Shown: positions 27,205 through 37,313 of the stretch, in pieces
How the letters are laid out: every line of letters starts with the position of its first letter
Numbering within the stretch: the stretch's first letter is position 1
Assembly: GCF_000378605.1 (NCBI RefSeq)
Contig: NZ_KB905156.1
Location: forward strand, 663,209-727,208
Length of the DNA: 64,000 nucleotides
Origin: Thioalkalivibrio sp. ALJ21
GTDB lineage: Bacteria; Pseudomonadota; Gammaproteobacteria; Ectothiorhodospirales; Ectothiorhodospiraceae
Reading direction: 5' to 3'
Notes under the pieces: generated by a model
Databases searched by the model: none
Told to the model about the DNA's origin: nothing
What the model saw: only the letters and a program-made list of their open reading frames with translations
Program-made: the position numbers and the translations under genes

Positions 27205-28167
27205 ATGCGGCTGATTCGCGGCCTGGGGCCGTCCGACAGCAGGGCTTCCACGGCTGCGGCCGTGCATGGCGCGGTGGTGACCATTGGCAACTTTGATGGT
27301 TTCCATCGTGGCCATCAGGCTGTTCTGGGGCGCCTGCTCGAGGCGGCGCAGGATCGCCAGGCGCCGTCGGTCCTGATGACCTTCGAGCCGCTGCCGCGCG
27401 AGTACTTCGGCAGCCGGCCCGAGGCCCCGGACCCGCCCGGGCGCCTGCAGCGCCTGCGCGACCGCCTGATCACGCTGGGGGACACCGCGCTCGAGGCCGT
27501 CTGGATCCTGCGCTTCGATGCGCAACTGGCCGGCCTGTCGGCGACCGCCTTCATCGAGGAGGTGCTGCACCAGCGCCTCGGCGCGCAGCATGTACTGGTC
27601 GGGGACGACTTTCGCTTTGGCCGTGGCCGCGAGGGGGACCAGGCCCTGATGCGCCGCGAGGGCGAACGCCTCGGCTTCAGTGTCGAGGGCACCCCGACGG
27701 TCGCGGATGCCGAGGGCCGGATCAGCAGCACGCGGGTACGCGCGGCGGCGCTGGCCGGCGACTTCACGCGCATGGAAGAACTGCTGGGGCGGCCCTACCG
27801 ACTGCATGGACGGGTCGCGCACGGCGACAAGCGCGGCCGCACGATCGGCTTCCCTACCGCGAACCTGCGCATGGGGCCCTGGCCACTGGCGCTGCGCGGG
27901 GTCTACTCCGGCTGGCTGCGTCGCGCCTCGGGTGAGGCCCTGCCGGCGGTTGCCAATATTGGCTGGCGGCCGACGGTGGCGGGTACCGAACAGCGTCTGG
28001 AGGCGCATGTGCTCGAAGGCAGCCCCGATCTCTATGGCGAGGCCGTGTGCTTCGAGCCGATCGCACAGGTGCGCGGCGAGCAGCGCTTCGAGGGGCTGGA
28101 CGCCCTGCGCGCGCAGATCGCCCGCGATGTCGAAACCGCCCGCCAACAGATCAGGCAACCCGGGTGA
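27205..28167 (+). CDS. ribF: Bifunctional riboflavin kinase/FAD synthetase
   Basis: A 320-residue enzyme making FMN from riboflavin and FAD from FMN. The N-terminal adenylyltransferase (GNFDGFHRGHQAVL, SSTRVRAA) spans about 20-185 and the C-terminal kinase domain (GRVAHGDKRGRTIGFPTANL, NIGWRPTV) about 190-315. ATG at 27205 is used; a TTG lies six codons earlier. A TATACT box (27174-27179) lies just outside the right end of the MITE, so the element probably provides the -35 region or isolates ribF from murJ transcription. Confidence 0.96.
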   Translation: MRLIRGLGPSDSRASTAAAVHGAVVTIGNFDGFHRGHQAVLGRLLEAAQDRQAPSVLMTFEPLPREYFGSRPEAPDPPGRLQRLRDRLITLGDTALEAVWILRFDAQLAGLSATAFIEEVLHQRLGAQHVLVGDDFRFGRGREGDQALMRREGERLGFSVEGTPTVADAEGRISSTRVRAAALAGDFTRMEELLGRPYRLHGRVAHGDKRGRTIGFPTANLRMGPWPLALRGVYSGWLRRASGEALPAVANIGWRPTVAGTEQRLEAHVLEGSPDLYGEAVCFEPIAQVRGEQRFEGLDALRAQIARDVETARQQIRQPG

Positions 28168-28195
28168 GTGTGTGCGCTCATCCGTGTTGCCTTAA
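28161..28195 (-). repeat. Solo terminus of the GGGAAAC element family overlapping the ribF stop
   Basis: CGGGTGAGTGTGTGCGCTCA followed by TCCGTGTTGCCTTAA aligns with the reverse complement of the terminus at 4423-4455, with several changes. The ribF stop codon (28165-28167) lies inside it, so the element end contributes the last bases of the gene. Confidence 0.5.
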
Positions 28196-28240
28196 AGAAT
28201 TCAGCTGAAACGCGGCCCCGAGGGCCGATCCGGAAAAGAC

Positions 28241-31087
28241 ATGGCACGCAAACCGGCACCGCCGAACCCCTACAAGGACACCCTGAACCTGCCCGAGACG
28301 GCCTTTCCGATGCGCGCCGGCCTCGCCCAGCGCGAGCCGGAGTGGCTGGAGGCGTGGAAGGCGGAGGATCGCTACCACCGCCTGCGCGAGCATTGCGCCG
28401 GGCGCCCCCGCTTCGTGCTGGCCGATGGCCCGCCCTACGCGAACGGTTCGATCCATGTCGGTCACGCGGTCAACAAGATCCTCAAGGACATCATCATCAA
28501 GAGCCGTACCCTGTCGGGCTTCGACGCCCCCTACGTGCCGGGCTGGGACTGCCACGGCCTGCCGATCGAGCTGAAGGTCGAGCAGAACCTGGGCAAGGCC
28601 GGCCGCGACGTAGACGCCGCGACCTTCCGCAAGGCCTGCCGCGAATACGCGCAGGAGCAGGTCGACGGCCAGAGCGCGGACTTCCAGCGCCTCGGGGTGC
28701 TGGGCGACTGGGACCATCCCTACCTGACGATGAACTACCAGGTCGAGGCGGACACCGTCCGCGCGCTGGGTCGCATCTTCAAGCGCGGCCATGTGCAGGT
28801 GGGCGAGAAGCCGGTGCACTGGTGCGTGGACTGCGGTTCGGCCCTGGCCGAGGCCGAGGTGGAGTACGAGGACAAGATCTCGCAGGCGATCGACGTGCGC
28901 TTCCGCGTGGTCGACGACATCGACTTTCTGCGCCGCTTCGAGGGGGCCAAGGACTCGCGCGGCCCGATCAGCGTGGTCATCTGGACCACCACGCCCTGGA
29001 CGCTGCCGGCCAACCAGGCCGTGGCCCTGCACCCGGAGCTGGATTACGCCCTGGTGCAGCTGGACAACGAGCGCCTGTTGCTGGCCGAGGCCCTGGTCGA
29101 GGACTGCCTGGCGCGCTACTCGCTGGGCGGGGGGGCCGTGGTCGCGCGGGTCAAGGGCCAGGCCCTGGAGGGCCTGACCCTGCAGCATCCGTTCCTCGAG
29201 CGCGAGGTGCCGCTGATCCTGGGCGACCACGTGACCACCGAGACGGGTACGGGCGCGGTACACACCGCCCCCGGACACGGCCAGGAGGATTACGCGGTCG
29301 GCCTGAAATACAGCCTGCCCGTGCACAACCCGGTCGGCCCGGATGGCCGCTTCCTGCCGGACACGCCGCTGTTTGCCGGCGAGAACGTGCACCAGGCGAA
29401 CGGTCATGTGATCGACGTGCTGAAGGAGCGCGGCGCTCTGGTCGTGGCGGTGAAATTCGAGCACAGCTATCCGCACTGCTGGCGGCACAAGACGCCGATC
29501 ATCTTTCGCGCCACCCCGCAGTGGTTCATCAGTATGGAGCGCGCCGAACTGCGTGCGGACGCACTGAAGGCGATCGCCGAGACCCGCTGGATGCCGAACT
29601 GGGGCGAGGCGCGCATCCACGGCATGGTGGTCAACCGCCCGGACTGGTGCATCTCGCGCCAGCGCAACTGGGGCGTGCCGATCCCGTTTTTCGTCCACCG
29701 CGAGACCGGACGGCTCCATCCGCATACCCCGGAGCTGATCGAGATGGTGGCGCAGCGCATCGAGCAGGCGGGCATCGAGGCCTGGTTCCAGCTCGATCCC
29801 AAGGAGCTGCTGGGTGACAAGGCCGACGACTACATCAAGCTGAACGATACCCTGGATGTCTGGTTCGACTCCGGTGTGCTGCACAGCACGGTGGTGGAGA
29901 AGCGCCCGGAACTGGGCGGGCTGCCGGTGGACCTGTTCCTGGAGGGCTCGGATCAGCACCGCGGCTGGTTCCAGTCGAGCCTGCTGACCAGTGTCGCGAT
30001 GCGTGGCGAGGCCCCGTACCGGGCAGTGCTCACCCACGGCTTCACTGTGGACGAGAAGGGCGAGAAGATGTCCAAGTCGCGCGGCAATGTGGTCGCGCCG
30101 CAGGAGGTCGTCTCCACCCTGGGCGCGGACATCCTGCGCTTGTGGGTCGCCGCGACCGATTTCTCCGGCGAGATGGCGATCTCCAAGGACATCCTTGACC
30201 GAACGGCCGATGCCTACCGCCGCATCCGCAACACCACGCGCTTCCTGCTGGGCAACCTGAACGGCTTCGATCCGGCCGAGCATGCGCTGGAACTGGACGA
30301 GCTGCTGCCGCTGGATCGCTGGATTGTGGCGCGGGCCCTGCAGGTACAGGAGCAGGTGACGAAGGCCTACGACGACTACCTGTTCCACCAGATCTACCAG
30401 CGGGTGCACAACTTCTGCTCGGTGGAGCTGGGATCGTTCTACCTCGACGTGATCAAGGATCGCCAGTACACCACGCAGGCTGACTCGCGCGCGCGGCGCT
30501 CCGCACAGACCGCGCTGTATCACGTGGCCGAGGCCCTGACCCGCTGGGTGGCCCCGATCCTCACCTTCACCGCCGAGGAGATCTGGCAGCTGCTGCCGGG
30601 CGAGCGCCAGGACAGCGTGCTGTTCGCCACCTGGTACGAGGGCCTCGCCCCGTTGCCGAAGGATGCCGAGTTCTCCAGCGCGGACTGGGACGGCATCCTC
30701 GAGGTGCGCACGCATGTCGCCCGTGCGCTGGAGATTGCGCGCAACGAGCACGGCATCGGGGCCTCGCTGAATGCCGAGATCGAGGTCTACCTGCCGGCGG
30801 GTTCCGCCGCCCATGGGCGCCTTGCGCGCCTGGAGGACGAACTGCGCTTTGTGCTGATCACCTCCGAGGCCCGGCTGGTGGACGGGGCGGCCCCCGAGGG
30901 GGCGCATACCGCCGAGCTGGAGGATGGCACCGCGATCGGCGTGGTCGTCCACAAGAGCGAATACGCCAAGTGCGTGCGTTGCTGGCACCGCCGGCCGGAT
31001 GTCGGCCAGCATGATGCCCACCCCGAGCTGTGCGGGCGCTGTGTGACGAACGTGGAGGGCCCGGGCGAGACCCGGCGCTTCGCCTGA
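28241..31087 (+). CDS. ileS: Isoleucyl-tRNA synthetase
   Basis: A 948-residue class I aminoacyl-tRNA synthetase. HVGH (72-75) in the HIGH motif and KMSKS (609-613) define the catalytic site; the editing domain with [16 protein letters not shown] lies between. The C-terminus has a zinc finger [14 protein letters not shown]...CGRC, as in bacterial-type IleRS, so it is the chromosomal housekeeping form rather than a mupirocin-resistant type. The stop overlaps the lspA start by one base (TGATG). Confidence 0.98.
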   Translation: MARKPAPPNPYKDTLNLPETAFPMRAGLAQREPEWLEAWKAEDRYHRLREHCAGRPRFVLADGPPYANGSIHVGHAVNKILKDIIIKSRTLSGFDAPYVPGWDCHGLPIELKVEQNLGKAGRDVDAATFRKACREYAQEQVDGQSADFQRLGVLGDWDHPYLTMNYQVEADTVRALGRIFKRGHVQVGEKPVHWCVDCGSALAEAEVEYEDKISQAIDVRFRVVDDIDFLRRFEGAKDSRGPISVVIWTTTPWTLPANQAVALHPELDYALVQLDNERLLLAEALVEDCLARYSLGGGAVVARVKGQALEGLTLQHPFLEREVPLILGDHVTTETGTGAVHTAPGHGQEDYAVGLKYSLPVHNPVGPDGRFLPDTPLFAGENVHQANGHVIDVLKERGALVVAVKFEHSYPHCWRHKTPIIFRATPQWFISMERAELRADALKAIAETRWMPNWGEARIHGMVVNRPDWCISRQRNWGVPIPFFVHRETGRLHPHTPELIEMVAQRIEQAGIEAWFQLDPKELLGDKADDYIKLNDTLDVWFDSGVLHSTVVEKRPELGGLPVDLFLEGSDQHRGWFQSSLLTSVAMRGEAPYRAVLTHGFTVDEKGEKMSKSRGNVVAPQEVVSTLGADILRLWVAATDFSGEMAISKDILDRTADAYRRIRNTTRFLLGNLNGFDPAEHALELDELLPLDRWIVARALQVQEQVTKAYDDYLFHQIYQRVHNFCSVELGSFYLDVIKDRQYTTQADSRARRSAQTALYHVAEALTRWVAPILTFTAEEIWQLLPGERQDSVLFATWYEGLAPLPKDAEFSSADWDGILEVRTHVARALEIARNEHGIGASLNAEIEVYLPAGSAAHGRLARLEDELRFVLITSEARLVDGAAPEGAHTAELEDGTAIGVVVHKSEYAKCVRCWHRRPDVGQHDAHPELCGRCVTNVEGPGETRRFA

Positions 31088-31596
31088 TGCGGCTGGCGCA
31101 ATCAGGCCTGCGCCCGGGGCTGCTGATTGCGGTCGCGGTTGCGCTGCTGGACCAGGTCACCAAGTGGTGGGCGGAGAATGCCCTGACCCTGTACGCGCCG
31201 GTCGAGGTGACCTCGTTTTTCAATCTCTCCCTGGTCTATAACCCGGGGGCCGCGTTCAGTTTCCTGGCCGGTGCCGGGGACTGGGGGCGCTGGTTCCTGT
31301 CCGGCGTGGCGGTCGTGATCGGGTTGCTGATCCTCTGGTGGCTGGCACGCCTGCCGCGCCAGGCGCGCTGGTCGGTCACCGCCCTGGGGCTGGTGCTGGG
31401 CGGCGCGGTCGGCAACCTGATCGATCGCATCGCCCATGGCCGGGTGATCGATTTTCTCGATTTCCACTGGGCCGGCTATCACTGGCCGGCGTTCAATGTG
31501 GCCGATATGGCCATCGTCGTCGGCGCGATCACCCTGATCGTGGCAACTTTTATTGAAGGCGACCACAGCGGCTCGCCGACGGATTCGCGGGAGTAA
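31087..31596 (+). CDS. lspA: Lipoprotein signal peptidase
   Basis: A 169-residue inner-membrane aspartyl protease (signal peptidase II) with four TM helices that cleaves prolipoproteins. Conserved aspartates are in GNLIDR (D113), IDFLDF (D122) and FNVADM (D140). ATG at 31087 overlaps the ileS stop; an upstream in-frame start at 31030 lies inside ileS and is unlikely. fkpB follows after three bases. Confidence 0.96.
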   Translation: MRLAQSGLRPGLLIAVAVALLDQVTKWWAENALTLYAPVEVTSFFNLSLVYNPGAAFSFLAGAGDWGRWFLSGVAVVIGLLILWWLARLPRQARWSVTALGLVLGGAVGNLIDRIAHGRVIDFLDFHWAGYHWPAFNVADMAIVVGAITLIVATFIEGDHSGSPTDSRE

Positions 31597-31599
31597 GGC

Positions 31600-32031
31600 A
31601 TGACAACGGTAACCAAGGGCGCGACGGTGGAGATGCACTACCGCCTGATCCTGGACAACGGCTTTGTCGTGGATGGCACCGACGAGGAGACCATCCGCCT
31701 CGAGGTCGGGGCGGGCGAGATCCTGCCGGGGCTGGAGGACCTGCTGGTGGGGCTGGAGCCCGGCGATCACCGGGAATTTGCGATCGAGGCCGGTGCCATG
31801 TTCCCGTTGCGGGACAATGCGGCGGTGCAGACGATGCCTCGTTCACAGTTTCCGGCGGACATGCCGCTGCAGAAAGACTACATTTACGAATTCACCAGCC
31901 CGTCGGGTGATGCAGTCCCGGGCCGCATCGAAGAGGTCGGCGACGAGAGCGTCACCGTGGACTTCAACCACCCCCTGGCCGGGCAGTCGTTCACCTTCGA
32001 GGTGGATGTGGTATCGGTTAGCGAACCATAG
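31600..32031 (+). CDS. fkpB: FKBP-type peptidyl-prolyl isomerase (SlpA)
   Basis: A 143-residue cytoplasmic SlpA/SlyD-like FKBP isomerase and chaperone. It has an FKBP domain ([28 protein letters not shown]) with an inserted flap domain (about 68-120). No His-rich SlyD tail is present. Position between lspA and ispH matches the conserved gammaproteobacterial order. The stop codon TAG (32029-32031) merges with a small GGGAAAC palindrome. Confidence 0.93.
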   Translation: MTTVTKGATVEMHYRLILDNGFVVDGTDEETIRLEVGAGEILPGLEDLLVGLEPGDHREFAIEAGAMFPLRDNAAVQTMPRSQFPADMPLQKDYIYEFTSPSGDAVPGRIEEVGDESVTVDFNHPLAGQSFTFEVDVVSVSEP

Positions 32032-32050
32032 GGAAACCTATTGTTTCCCT
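32030..32050. repeat. Collapsed head-to-head GGGAAAC palindrome
   Basis: AGGGAAAC-CTATT-GTTTCCCT, a perfect 8-bp-arm inverted repeat identical in its arms to the ends of the MITE-like elements but lacking any interior. It occupies the gap between fkpB and ispH, with the fkpB stop codon at its left edge and the ispH ribosome site (CAGGAG) just to the right. Confidence 0.65.
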
Positions 32051-32063
32051 GGCAGGAGCCAAC

Positions 32064-33014
32064 ATGAGTATGCAGGTCCAGCTCGCCAATCCGCGCGGTT
32101 TCTGCGCCGGGGTCGAGCGCGCCATCGAGATCGTCGAACGCGCGCTGGAGATCTACGGCGCCCCGCTCTATGTCCGTCACGAGGTGGTCCACAACCGCCA
32201 TGTGGTCGGGCGCCTGGAAGGGGCGGGTGTGAAGTTCGTCGAGGAGCTGGACGAGGTCCCCGATGGCCAGGTGGTGATCTTCTCCGCCCACGGTGTGCCC
32301 AAACGCGTCCAGCAGGAGGCGGAGAACCGCGGCCTGACCGTGTTCGATGCGACCTGCCCGCTGGTGACCAAGGTCCACCTCGAGGTGGCGCGCTATGCCC
32401 GCGAGGGCCGCGAGGTGGTGCTGATCGGCCACGCCGGCCACCCCGAGGTCGAGGGGACGCTCGGCCAGTTCGATGACTCCCAGGGCGGGCGCATGATGCT
32501 GGTCGAGACCGTCAAGGATGTCGCCAGCCTCGAGGTCGCCAACCCCGACCGCCTGGCCTTCGTCAGCCAGACCACGCTGTCGATGGACGACACTGCCGAA
32601 ATCATCGACGCCCTGACCGCGCGCTTCCCGAAGATCGAGGGCCCGCGCAAGATGGACATCTGCTATGCCACCCAGAACCGCCAGGACGCCGTGAAGGACC
32701 TGGCGAAACAGTGCGATCTGCTGCTGGTTGTCGGCTCGAAGAACAGCTCCAATTCCAATCGCCTGGCCGAAATCGGCGCCCGCCTCGGCATCGAATCCTA
32801 TCTGGTCGACGGCGCGTCGGACATCGACACCGACTGGCTTGATGGCAAGCAGCGTATCGGCGTGACCGCCGGCGCCTCTGCCCCCGAGGTCCTGGTGAAC
32901 GAGGTGCTGGACTTCCTGCGCGCGCAGGGCGTCGAGGCGGTCTCCGAACTCTCCGGGCGCGAGGAGACCATCACCTTCTCCATCCCCTCCGCCCTGCGCC
33001 GCGAATCCGCCTGA
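32064..33014 (+). CDS. ispH: 4-hydroxy-3-methylbut-2-enyl diphosphate reductase
   Basis: A 316-residue [4Fe-4S] enzyme, last step of the MEP isoprenoid pathway, producing IPP and DMAPP. Cluster cysteines are Cys14 (NPRGFCAGV), the Cys of [10 protein letters not shown] and the Cys of [17 protein letters not shown] and [14 protein letters not shown] are also family marks. CAGGAGCC precedes the ATG at good spacing. It closes the ileS-lspA-fkpB-ispH cluster. Confidence 0.97.
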   Translation: MSMQVQLANPRGFCAGVERAIEIVERALEIYGAPLYVRHEVVHNRHVVGRLEGAGVKFVEELDEVPDGQVVIFSAHGVPKRVQQEAENRGLTVFDATCPLVTKVHLEVARYAREGREVVLIGHAGHPEVEGTLGQFDDSQGGRMMLVETVKDVASLEVANPDRLAFVSQTTLSMDDTAEIIDALTARFPKIEGPRKMDICYATQNRQDAVKDLAKQCDLLLVVGSKNSSNSNRLAEIGARLGIESYLVDGASDIDTDWLDGKQRIGVTAGASAPEVLVNEVLDFLRAQGVEAVSELSGREETITFSIPSALRRESA

Positions 33015-33128
33015 CCCGGGCCGTCCGCGCGGCGCGCCGCGCCGTGGCGATTTCCGCATGGGGTCCCAGTGCCGGATCGGCTATGCTCGGCGCTGCACGC
33101 CACCCCTCTTCGTGACCCCGAGACACAG

Positions 33129-33983
33129 ATGATTGAACGGCCCCGCTTTCGCCTCAGTATTCGCTGCCCTGACCAGCACGGGATCGTTTCGCGCATCGCG
33201 GCGGCCATTGCCGATACCGATGGCTGGATCACCGAGGCCGCCCAGCACACTGACGAAGAGGCGGGTTGGTTCTTTATGCGCTGGGTGTTCTCGCTGCCGG
33301 CTGAAGGCGAGGCCCTGCTCGAACAGCGGCTGGCCTCCCTGGCACCCGAGCTGCGCATGGACTGGTGGCTGAACAACGCCGACACTCGTCCACGCGTCGT
33401 GCTGCTGGCCTCGCGCGAGCCGCACTGCCTGAGCGACCTGCTGGCCCGCTGGAGCGCCGGCGAACTGGCGATGGAGATCCCCGCGATCCTCTCCAATCAT
33501 CGTGACCTGGAGCCGCTGGCCGCCTGTCACGGCATCCCGTTCGAGCATATCCCGGTGCCGAAGGTCGATCGCGAGGCCGCCTTTGCCACGCTCCAGGAAC
33601 GCCTGGCGGCTCTGGAGCCGGAGACCATCGTGCTCGCCCGCTACATGCAGATCCTTCCGCCGGGGCTGTGCGCGGAGTATCCCGAGCGCATCCTCAATAT
33701 CCACCACAGCTTCCTGCCCTCGTTCGTCGGTGCCCGTCCCTATCACCAGGCCTTTGCCCGCGGGGTCAAGCTGATCGGCGCGACCTGCCACTACGTGACC
33801 GACGAGCTGGACGCCGGCCCCATCATCGAGCAGGACGTGACCCGCATCCGCCACGACGACGGCGTGCAGGACCTGATCCGCAAGGGCCGCGACGTCGAGC
33901 GCTGGGTCCTCGCCCGCGGCCTGCGTTATCACCTCGAGGGTCGCGTCCTCACCCACGGCAACAAGACCATCGTCTTCGACTGA
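33129..33983 (+). CDS. purU: Formyltetrahydrofolate deformylase
   Basis: A 284-residue enzyme hydrolysing 10-formyl-THF to formate and THF. An N-terminal ACT domain (LSIRCPDQHGIVSRIAAAIAD, about 8-75) precedes a formyl transferase fold with ILNIHHSFLPSFVGA and HYVTDELDAGPIIEQ, containing the catalytic Asn, His and Asp. ATG at 33129 is preferred over a GTG 20 codons upstream, as homology begins MIERPRFRLSI. It balances one-carbon pools and can supply formate. Confidence 0.95.
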   Translation: MIERPRFRLSIRCPDQHGIVSRIAAAIADTDGWITEAAQHTDEEAGWFFMRWVFSLPAEGEALLEQRLASLAPELRMDWWLNNADTRPRVVLLASREPHCLSDLLARWSAGELAMEIPAILSNHRDLEPLAACHGIPFEHIPVPKVDREAAFATLQERLAALEPETIVLARYMQILPPGLCAEYPERILNIHHSFLPSFVGARPYHQAFARGVKLIGATCHYVTDELDAGPIIEQDVTRIRHDDGVQDLIRKGRDVERWVLARGLRYHLEGRVLTHGNKTIVFD

Positions 33984-34118
33984 CGGCCTTGCGGGGGCTG
34001 AGTCCGGCCCTTCTTCTTGCCGCCGCACGGCTGAGTTATTGCATGCCCGGAAGGCCCGTCAGGCCGCGCGCTGCGCGCTATTCTCTAGAAGATTGGCAAC
34101 GGGGCTGGAGGGCGCGGC

Positions 34119-34964
34119 ATGTGGGGATGGGGAGACGTTTTTGGGGGCCTGCGGCGGCCCGTTTGTTACCAGCTCCCGCGGGCCCTGTTCTGGATGGCGA
34201 TACCGCTTGCGCTGCTCGCCCTGCTGATTGCACCGGGCCAGGCGGTCGCCGATCCGTTGCCCGATACGGCCGAGCGGGTAAAGGCCTCGGTGGTGAGTAT
34301 CGCGACCTATCAGCCGACCCGCAGCCCACGCGCCCAGTACCTCGGGACCGGCTTTGTGATCGACGATGGCCGTCTGGTGGTCACCAACGATCATGTCCTG
34401 CCCGGGAGTCTGGACCAAGGCAACCGCGAACGGCTGGTGGTGGTCAGTGGCCAGGGTCGGGACAACACCATCCATCATGCCGAGGTCGTGGCGCGCGCTG
34501 CGGGCGATGACCTGGTCCTGTTGCGCATCGCCGCTCCCTCCCTTCCCGCGCTGCAACTCGGCAACTCCAGCCGGGTGCGGGTCGGAGAAGAGGTCGCGTT
34601 CACCGGCTACCCCATCGGCATGATCCTGGGGCTGTACCCGGCCACGCATCGCGCGGGCATCTCGGCGATGACCCCGATGGCGATCCCGGCGCGCCGTGCC
34701 GCGGAGCTGGATGACAGCCGCATACGCGCCCTGCGCAATGCCCCGCCAATGGTCTTCCAACTGGATGCCACGGCCTACCCGGGCAACAGCGGCAGTCCCC
34801 TGTACCGCAAGGACACCGGCGAGGTGATCGGAGTAATCAACCAGGTCTATGTCCAGGGCGGGCGGGAAGCGGCCGTGCGCAATCCGAGCGGGATCACCTA
34901 CGCCATCCCATCGGACCGTATTCGCCCCCTGCTGGAACAGTACCGCTCGCGGGCGGGCGATTGA
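34119..34964 (+). CDS. Secreted trypsin-like serine protease
   Basis: A 281-residue S1-fold protease with an N-terminal signal sequence or anchor (hydrophobic core about 24-43, ending GQAVADPL). The catalytic triad is His92 (TNDHVL), Asp131 (GDDLVLL) and Ser224 (GNSGSPL). No PDZ domain follows, unlike DegP. It would act in the periplasm or at the surface. The ATG at 34119 lacks a clear ribosome site; the start could lie slightly downstream. Its stop codon overlaps a GGGAAAC-family terminus. Confidence 0.87.
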   Translation: MWGWGDVFGGLRRPVCYQLPRALFWMAIPLALLALLIAPGQAVADPLPDTAERVKASVVSIATYQPTRSPRAQYLGTGFVIDDGRLVVTNDHVLPGSLDQGNRERLVVVSGQGRDNTIHHAEVVARAAGDDLVLLRIAAPSLPALQLGNSSRVRVGEEVAFTGYPIGMILGLYPATHRAGISAMTPMAIPARRAAELDDSRIRALRNAPPMVFQLDATAYPGNSGSPLYRKDTGEVIGVINQVYVQGGREAAVRNPSGITYAIPSDRIRPLLEQYRSRAGD

Positions 34965-34979
34965 TCAGTGTTTCCCTAA
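34961..34979 (-). repeat. Solo terminus of the GGGAAAC element family
   Basis: TTGATCAGTGTTTCCCTAA matches the right end of the element at 17597 over ATCAGTGTTTCCCTA. It overlaps the protease stop codon (34962-34964) and abuts the end of the convergent nucleotidyltransferase gene. Confidence 0.65.
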
Positions 34980-36094
34980 CCGTGCTGTTCCGGCTGCGGC
35001 TGGGCTGTGGCCGTCTCCGGTTTCTCGGCGAGAAAGGCCTTGTGGAACAGGTGTCGCGCCAAAAGGCCGGCCGGCATCTTGAGCCAGTGCCCACGCAGAA
35101 ACAGCATGCCCCGTGCGACCGCATCGCGGCGTGGGGTGACCGAGCCGGCGCGCGTGTGCAGCCCGTGCACGAACGCCCAGCGGCCAAGTCCCCGCAGGGC
35201 AATGCCCGCGCGTGCCCGGGCCAGCCGTTTCACGGGCTCGGGCGGGATATCGGTCAGCAGTAGTCGGTTCGTGGCCCACAGCGCGCGTTCCGCCATCCAG
35301 GCGATGTTCAGGGCCTCGGCTTCCGCGACGAAGTGTTCCCAGAAGGCGTCGCCGTCACGTGCGCCGAAATAGCCAAGCAGCACATGGATGTCGTAGAGGT
35401 CGCGCAGGCCCCGATCCCATTCCGTCTCCGAAAACAGGTGCACGATTGCGTGGAGTACCAGGTGCGCCGGGCACAGGATGCGGAAGCGGAAGGGTTCCGG
35501 GAGCGCCTGGCTTTGCTGCCGCAGGCGTGCGGGATCGGGGTGGCCGCGGAAGGTCTCCGGCAGGATGTTGTGGTGCAGGTCCAGCGTGGTGCCGCGGTTC
35601 TGGTGCACCAGTGGCGGCAGTTCGTGCATCCACTCGCGGTAGTAGCGCTGGTCGTAGACATTGTGGTGCGTGCCCGACCAGCCCTCGAAGAACAGGAGCT
35701 TCTCGGCCCGTTCCACCTCGCTGCGGGGAAAGAGCAGGTCGATGTCGTTGGCCAGCCGTCCACGCGCATTCGGCAGCCCGGCGGCGAGGTAGGCCGCCCC
35801 TTTCAGCGCGACACCCGGACTCATCCGCGAGAGCAGCCCGTTGTCCAGGCGGCGCAGTTCCCAGGCCAGGGCCTGCGACCGATGCTCGGCGATCAGGGCG
35901 GCGCCCCAGAGGTGGCGGGCCACCGGTTCCGGCAGGCCGTCCGCCAGGCCCGCGTCGTCCGCGAGGTGCCAGAGCGTACCCAGCAGTGCGCTCTCGCGCG
36001 CGGCCGCCAGTAGCGGGGCCCACTCGGCCGCCGTGCGCTCGGCCATGCTCTCCGGCCGTGCCAGGGCCAGGCGCAGTGCGGTGTCAGCGTCCAT
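34976..36094 (-). CDS. Nucleotidyltransferase-family protein of the HprK/PqqD operon
   Basis: A 372-residue protein of the uncharacterised NTP_transf_5 type. The nucleotidyltransferase core shows VALKGAAYL (about 95-103) and NDIDLLF with Asp117 and Asp119 as probable metal ligands; a helical C-terminal half follows. In some lasso-peptide clusters a homologue acts after an HprK-like kinase and further modifies the phosphorylated peptide. Here it is the last gene of a leftward operon and overlaps the HprK-like gene by 11 bases. No signal peptide, so it acts in the cytoplasm. Substrate is unknown. Confidence 0.82.
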   Translation of the reverse strand: MDADTALRLALARPESMAERTAAEWAPLLAAARESALLGTLWHLADDAGLADGLPEPVARHLWGAALIAEHRSQALAWELRRLDNGLLSRMSPGVALKGAAYLAAGLPNARGRLANDIDLLFPRSEVERAEKLLFFEGWSGTHHNVYDQRYYREWMHELPPLVHQNRGTTLDLHHNILPETFRGHPDPARLRQQSQALPEPFRFRILCPAHLVLHAIVHLFSETEWDRGLRDLYDIHVLLGYFGARDGDAFWEHFVAEAEALNIAWMAERALWATNRLLLTDIPPEPVKRLARARAGIALRGLGRWAFVHGLHTRAGSVTPRRDAVARGMLFLRGHWLKMPAGLLARHLFHKAFLAEKPETATAQPQPEQHG

Positions 36095-36995
36095 CGGCCA
36101 GCCTGTTGAACTGCTCTATAGCCTCGTCCAGACGGCTGTAGGAAAAGTCGAAGCATGCGGACTGTTCGACCAGTCGTCCGGCGCTGTGAAAGCCTCGTGC
36201 ACCGAGGGCGGCGTAATTGAAGGCATTGGCGATCAGCTGCATGAACCCGGAACCCGCCGTGCGCGGTTTCAGCTGGGTAGAGGCTCCTGGCTGGTAGTGC
36301 GGGAACACGATCCACCCGGGCCGGGCGGTCTCGTGACTGCGGCGCACGGCATCCGTCGGCGGGCGCATGTGTGCCACGGCGCCCTTCAGCGTGTCCGCGA
36401 TCGGTGTGCTGAGAACCGCCGAGGGGCAGGCATCGCGGATTACGCGGATCGAGTCGTTTTTCAGGCTGACCGGCCGCGCGGGCCCGGAGACCTCGCTGGA
36501 GGCCAGGTCCACCAGTACGGACTCGTCCGTCAGCAGGCGCCATCCGTGATGGGCCAGGGCTGCGCAGAGGGTGCTTTTCCCGGAGCCCGGCGGCGCGGGC
36601 AGGATCAGGGCCTTCCCGTCGCGTTCCAGGGCGGCCGCGTGCAGCACCAGTCGATGCGGCACCTGGTTGGCGATGCACCAGTTCAGTCCCCATTCGAGCA
36701 TCGGATAGGCCTGGTGGTAGGCCAGGGGCTTGAAGACGCTGCGACGGTCGGCGAGAAACAGGACCTGGGGCCGATAGAAGCGGCGGTGGGAACGCGGTGC
36801 GCGCAGTTCGCAGTGGAAGTCGTAGAAACTCGAGTGGTCGGCTACTTCGAAGTCCCGGTACAGCGATTCGATACCCCGGGCCACGCTGGCGATCGGGCTC
36901 TGGATGCGGCTGGTGAAGGGGCCAGTGCGCAGATAAAGGCCACGGCCCGTCAGGCTGCGCTGGAGCCGGGCCTGTCCCAGATCCGCGATCCGCAT
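36084..36995 (-). CDS. HprK-related kinase A
   Basis: A 303-residue protein of the HprK-related (HPr-rel-A) family. The P-loop APPGSGKST is at 134-142, followed by LLTDESVLVDL, like the HprK/P nucleotide core, but the N-terminal half is unlike true HPr kinase and no PTS gene is nearby. Family relatives in lasso-peptide clusters phosphorylate a Ser of the precursor. ATG at 36995 overlaps the PqqD-like stop (TGATG) and its end overlaps the nucleotidyltransferase start, so the three are translationally coupled. Starts further upstream belong to shadow frames. Confidence 0.87.
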   Translation of the reverse strand: MRIADLGQARLQRSLTGRGLYLRTGPFTSRIQSPIASVARGIESLYRDFEVADHSSFYDFHCELRAPRSHRRFYRPQVLFLADRRSVFKPLAYHQAYPMLEWGLNWCIANQVPHRLVLHAAALERDGKALILPAPPGSGKSTLCAALAHHGWRLLTDESVLVDLASSEVSGPARPVSLKNDSIRVIRDACPSAVLSTPIADTLKGAVAHMRPPTDAVRRSHETARPGWIVFPHYQPGASTQLKPRTAGSGFMQLIANAFNYAALGARGFHSAGRLVEQSACFDFSYSRLDEAIEQFNRLADGR

Positions 36996-37261
36996 CAGGG
37001 GTGTTCCCGGATCAGATCGGCCGTGTGCAGGCTGGACAGCCAGCGCCCCAGTTCGGCCTCCGCGTCCTTCTCCGACAGGCCCAGGTGCCGGGCCAGGGCG
37101 GCCTCGTCCATCGCCGCGCCCTCGGCCAGACCGTCCATCAGTGCGGCGGCCGCGGGTGTCAGCAGGTGGGTGGTACCGGCCCCGGGGTGAAACACCACGC
37201 ACTCCTGCCCCAGGGTGCGCTGTTGCAGCCCGTCAGTCCGTTGCCACCTGCGGCGCGACAT
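36995..37261 (-). CDS. PqqD-like protein (HPr-rel-A system)
   Basis: An 88-residue winged-helix PqqD-family protein: CVVFHPGAGTTHLLTPAAAALMDGL then DEAALARHLGLS and a helix WLSSLHTADLI. PqqD-fold domains are the RiPP recognition elements that hold a substrate peptide for modifying enzymes. It lies between the secreted protein gene (52 bases upstream) and the HprK-like kinase (one-base overlap), making it the likely adaptor between them. No pqq or radical SAM gene is present. Confidence 0.88.
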   Translation of the reverse strand: MSRRRWQRTDGLQQRTLGQECVVFHPGAGTTHLLTPAAAALMDGLAEGAAMDEAALARHLGLSEKDAEAELGRWLSSLHTADLIREHP

Positions 37262-37313
37262 ATCGTTCCCCCTGGCTTCCGGCCATCACGGCGGCCATTA
37301 CGGAATGAATGGC

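Noticed and set aside
28178-31021. A 947-codon antisense frame across ileS
   Set aside because: Shadow of ileS; the plus-strand protein is unmistakable.
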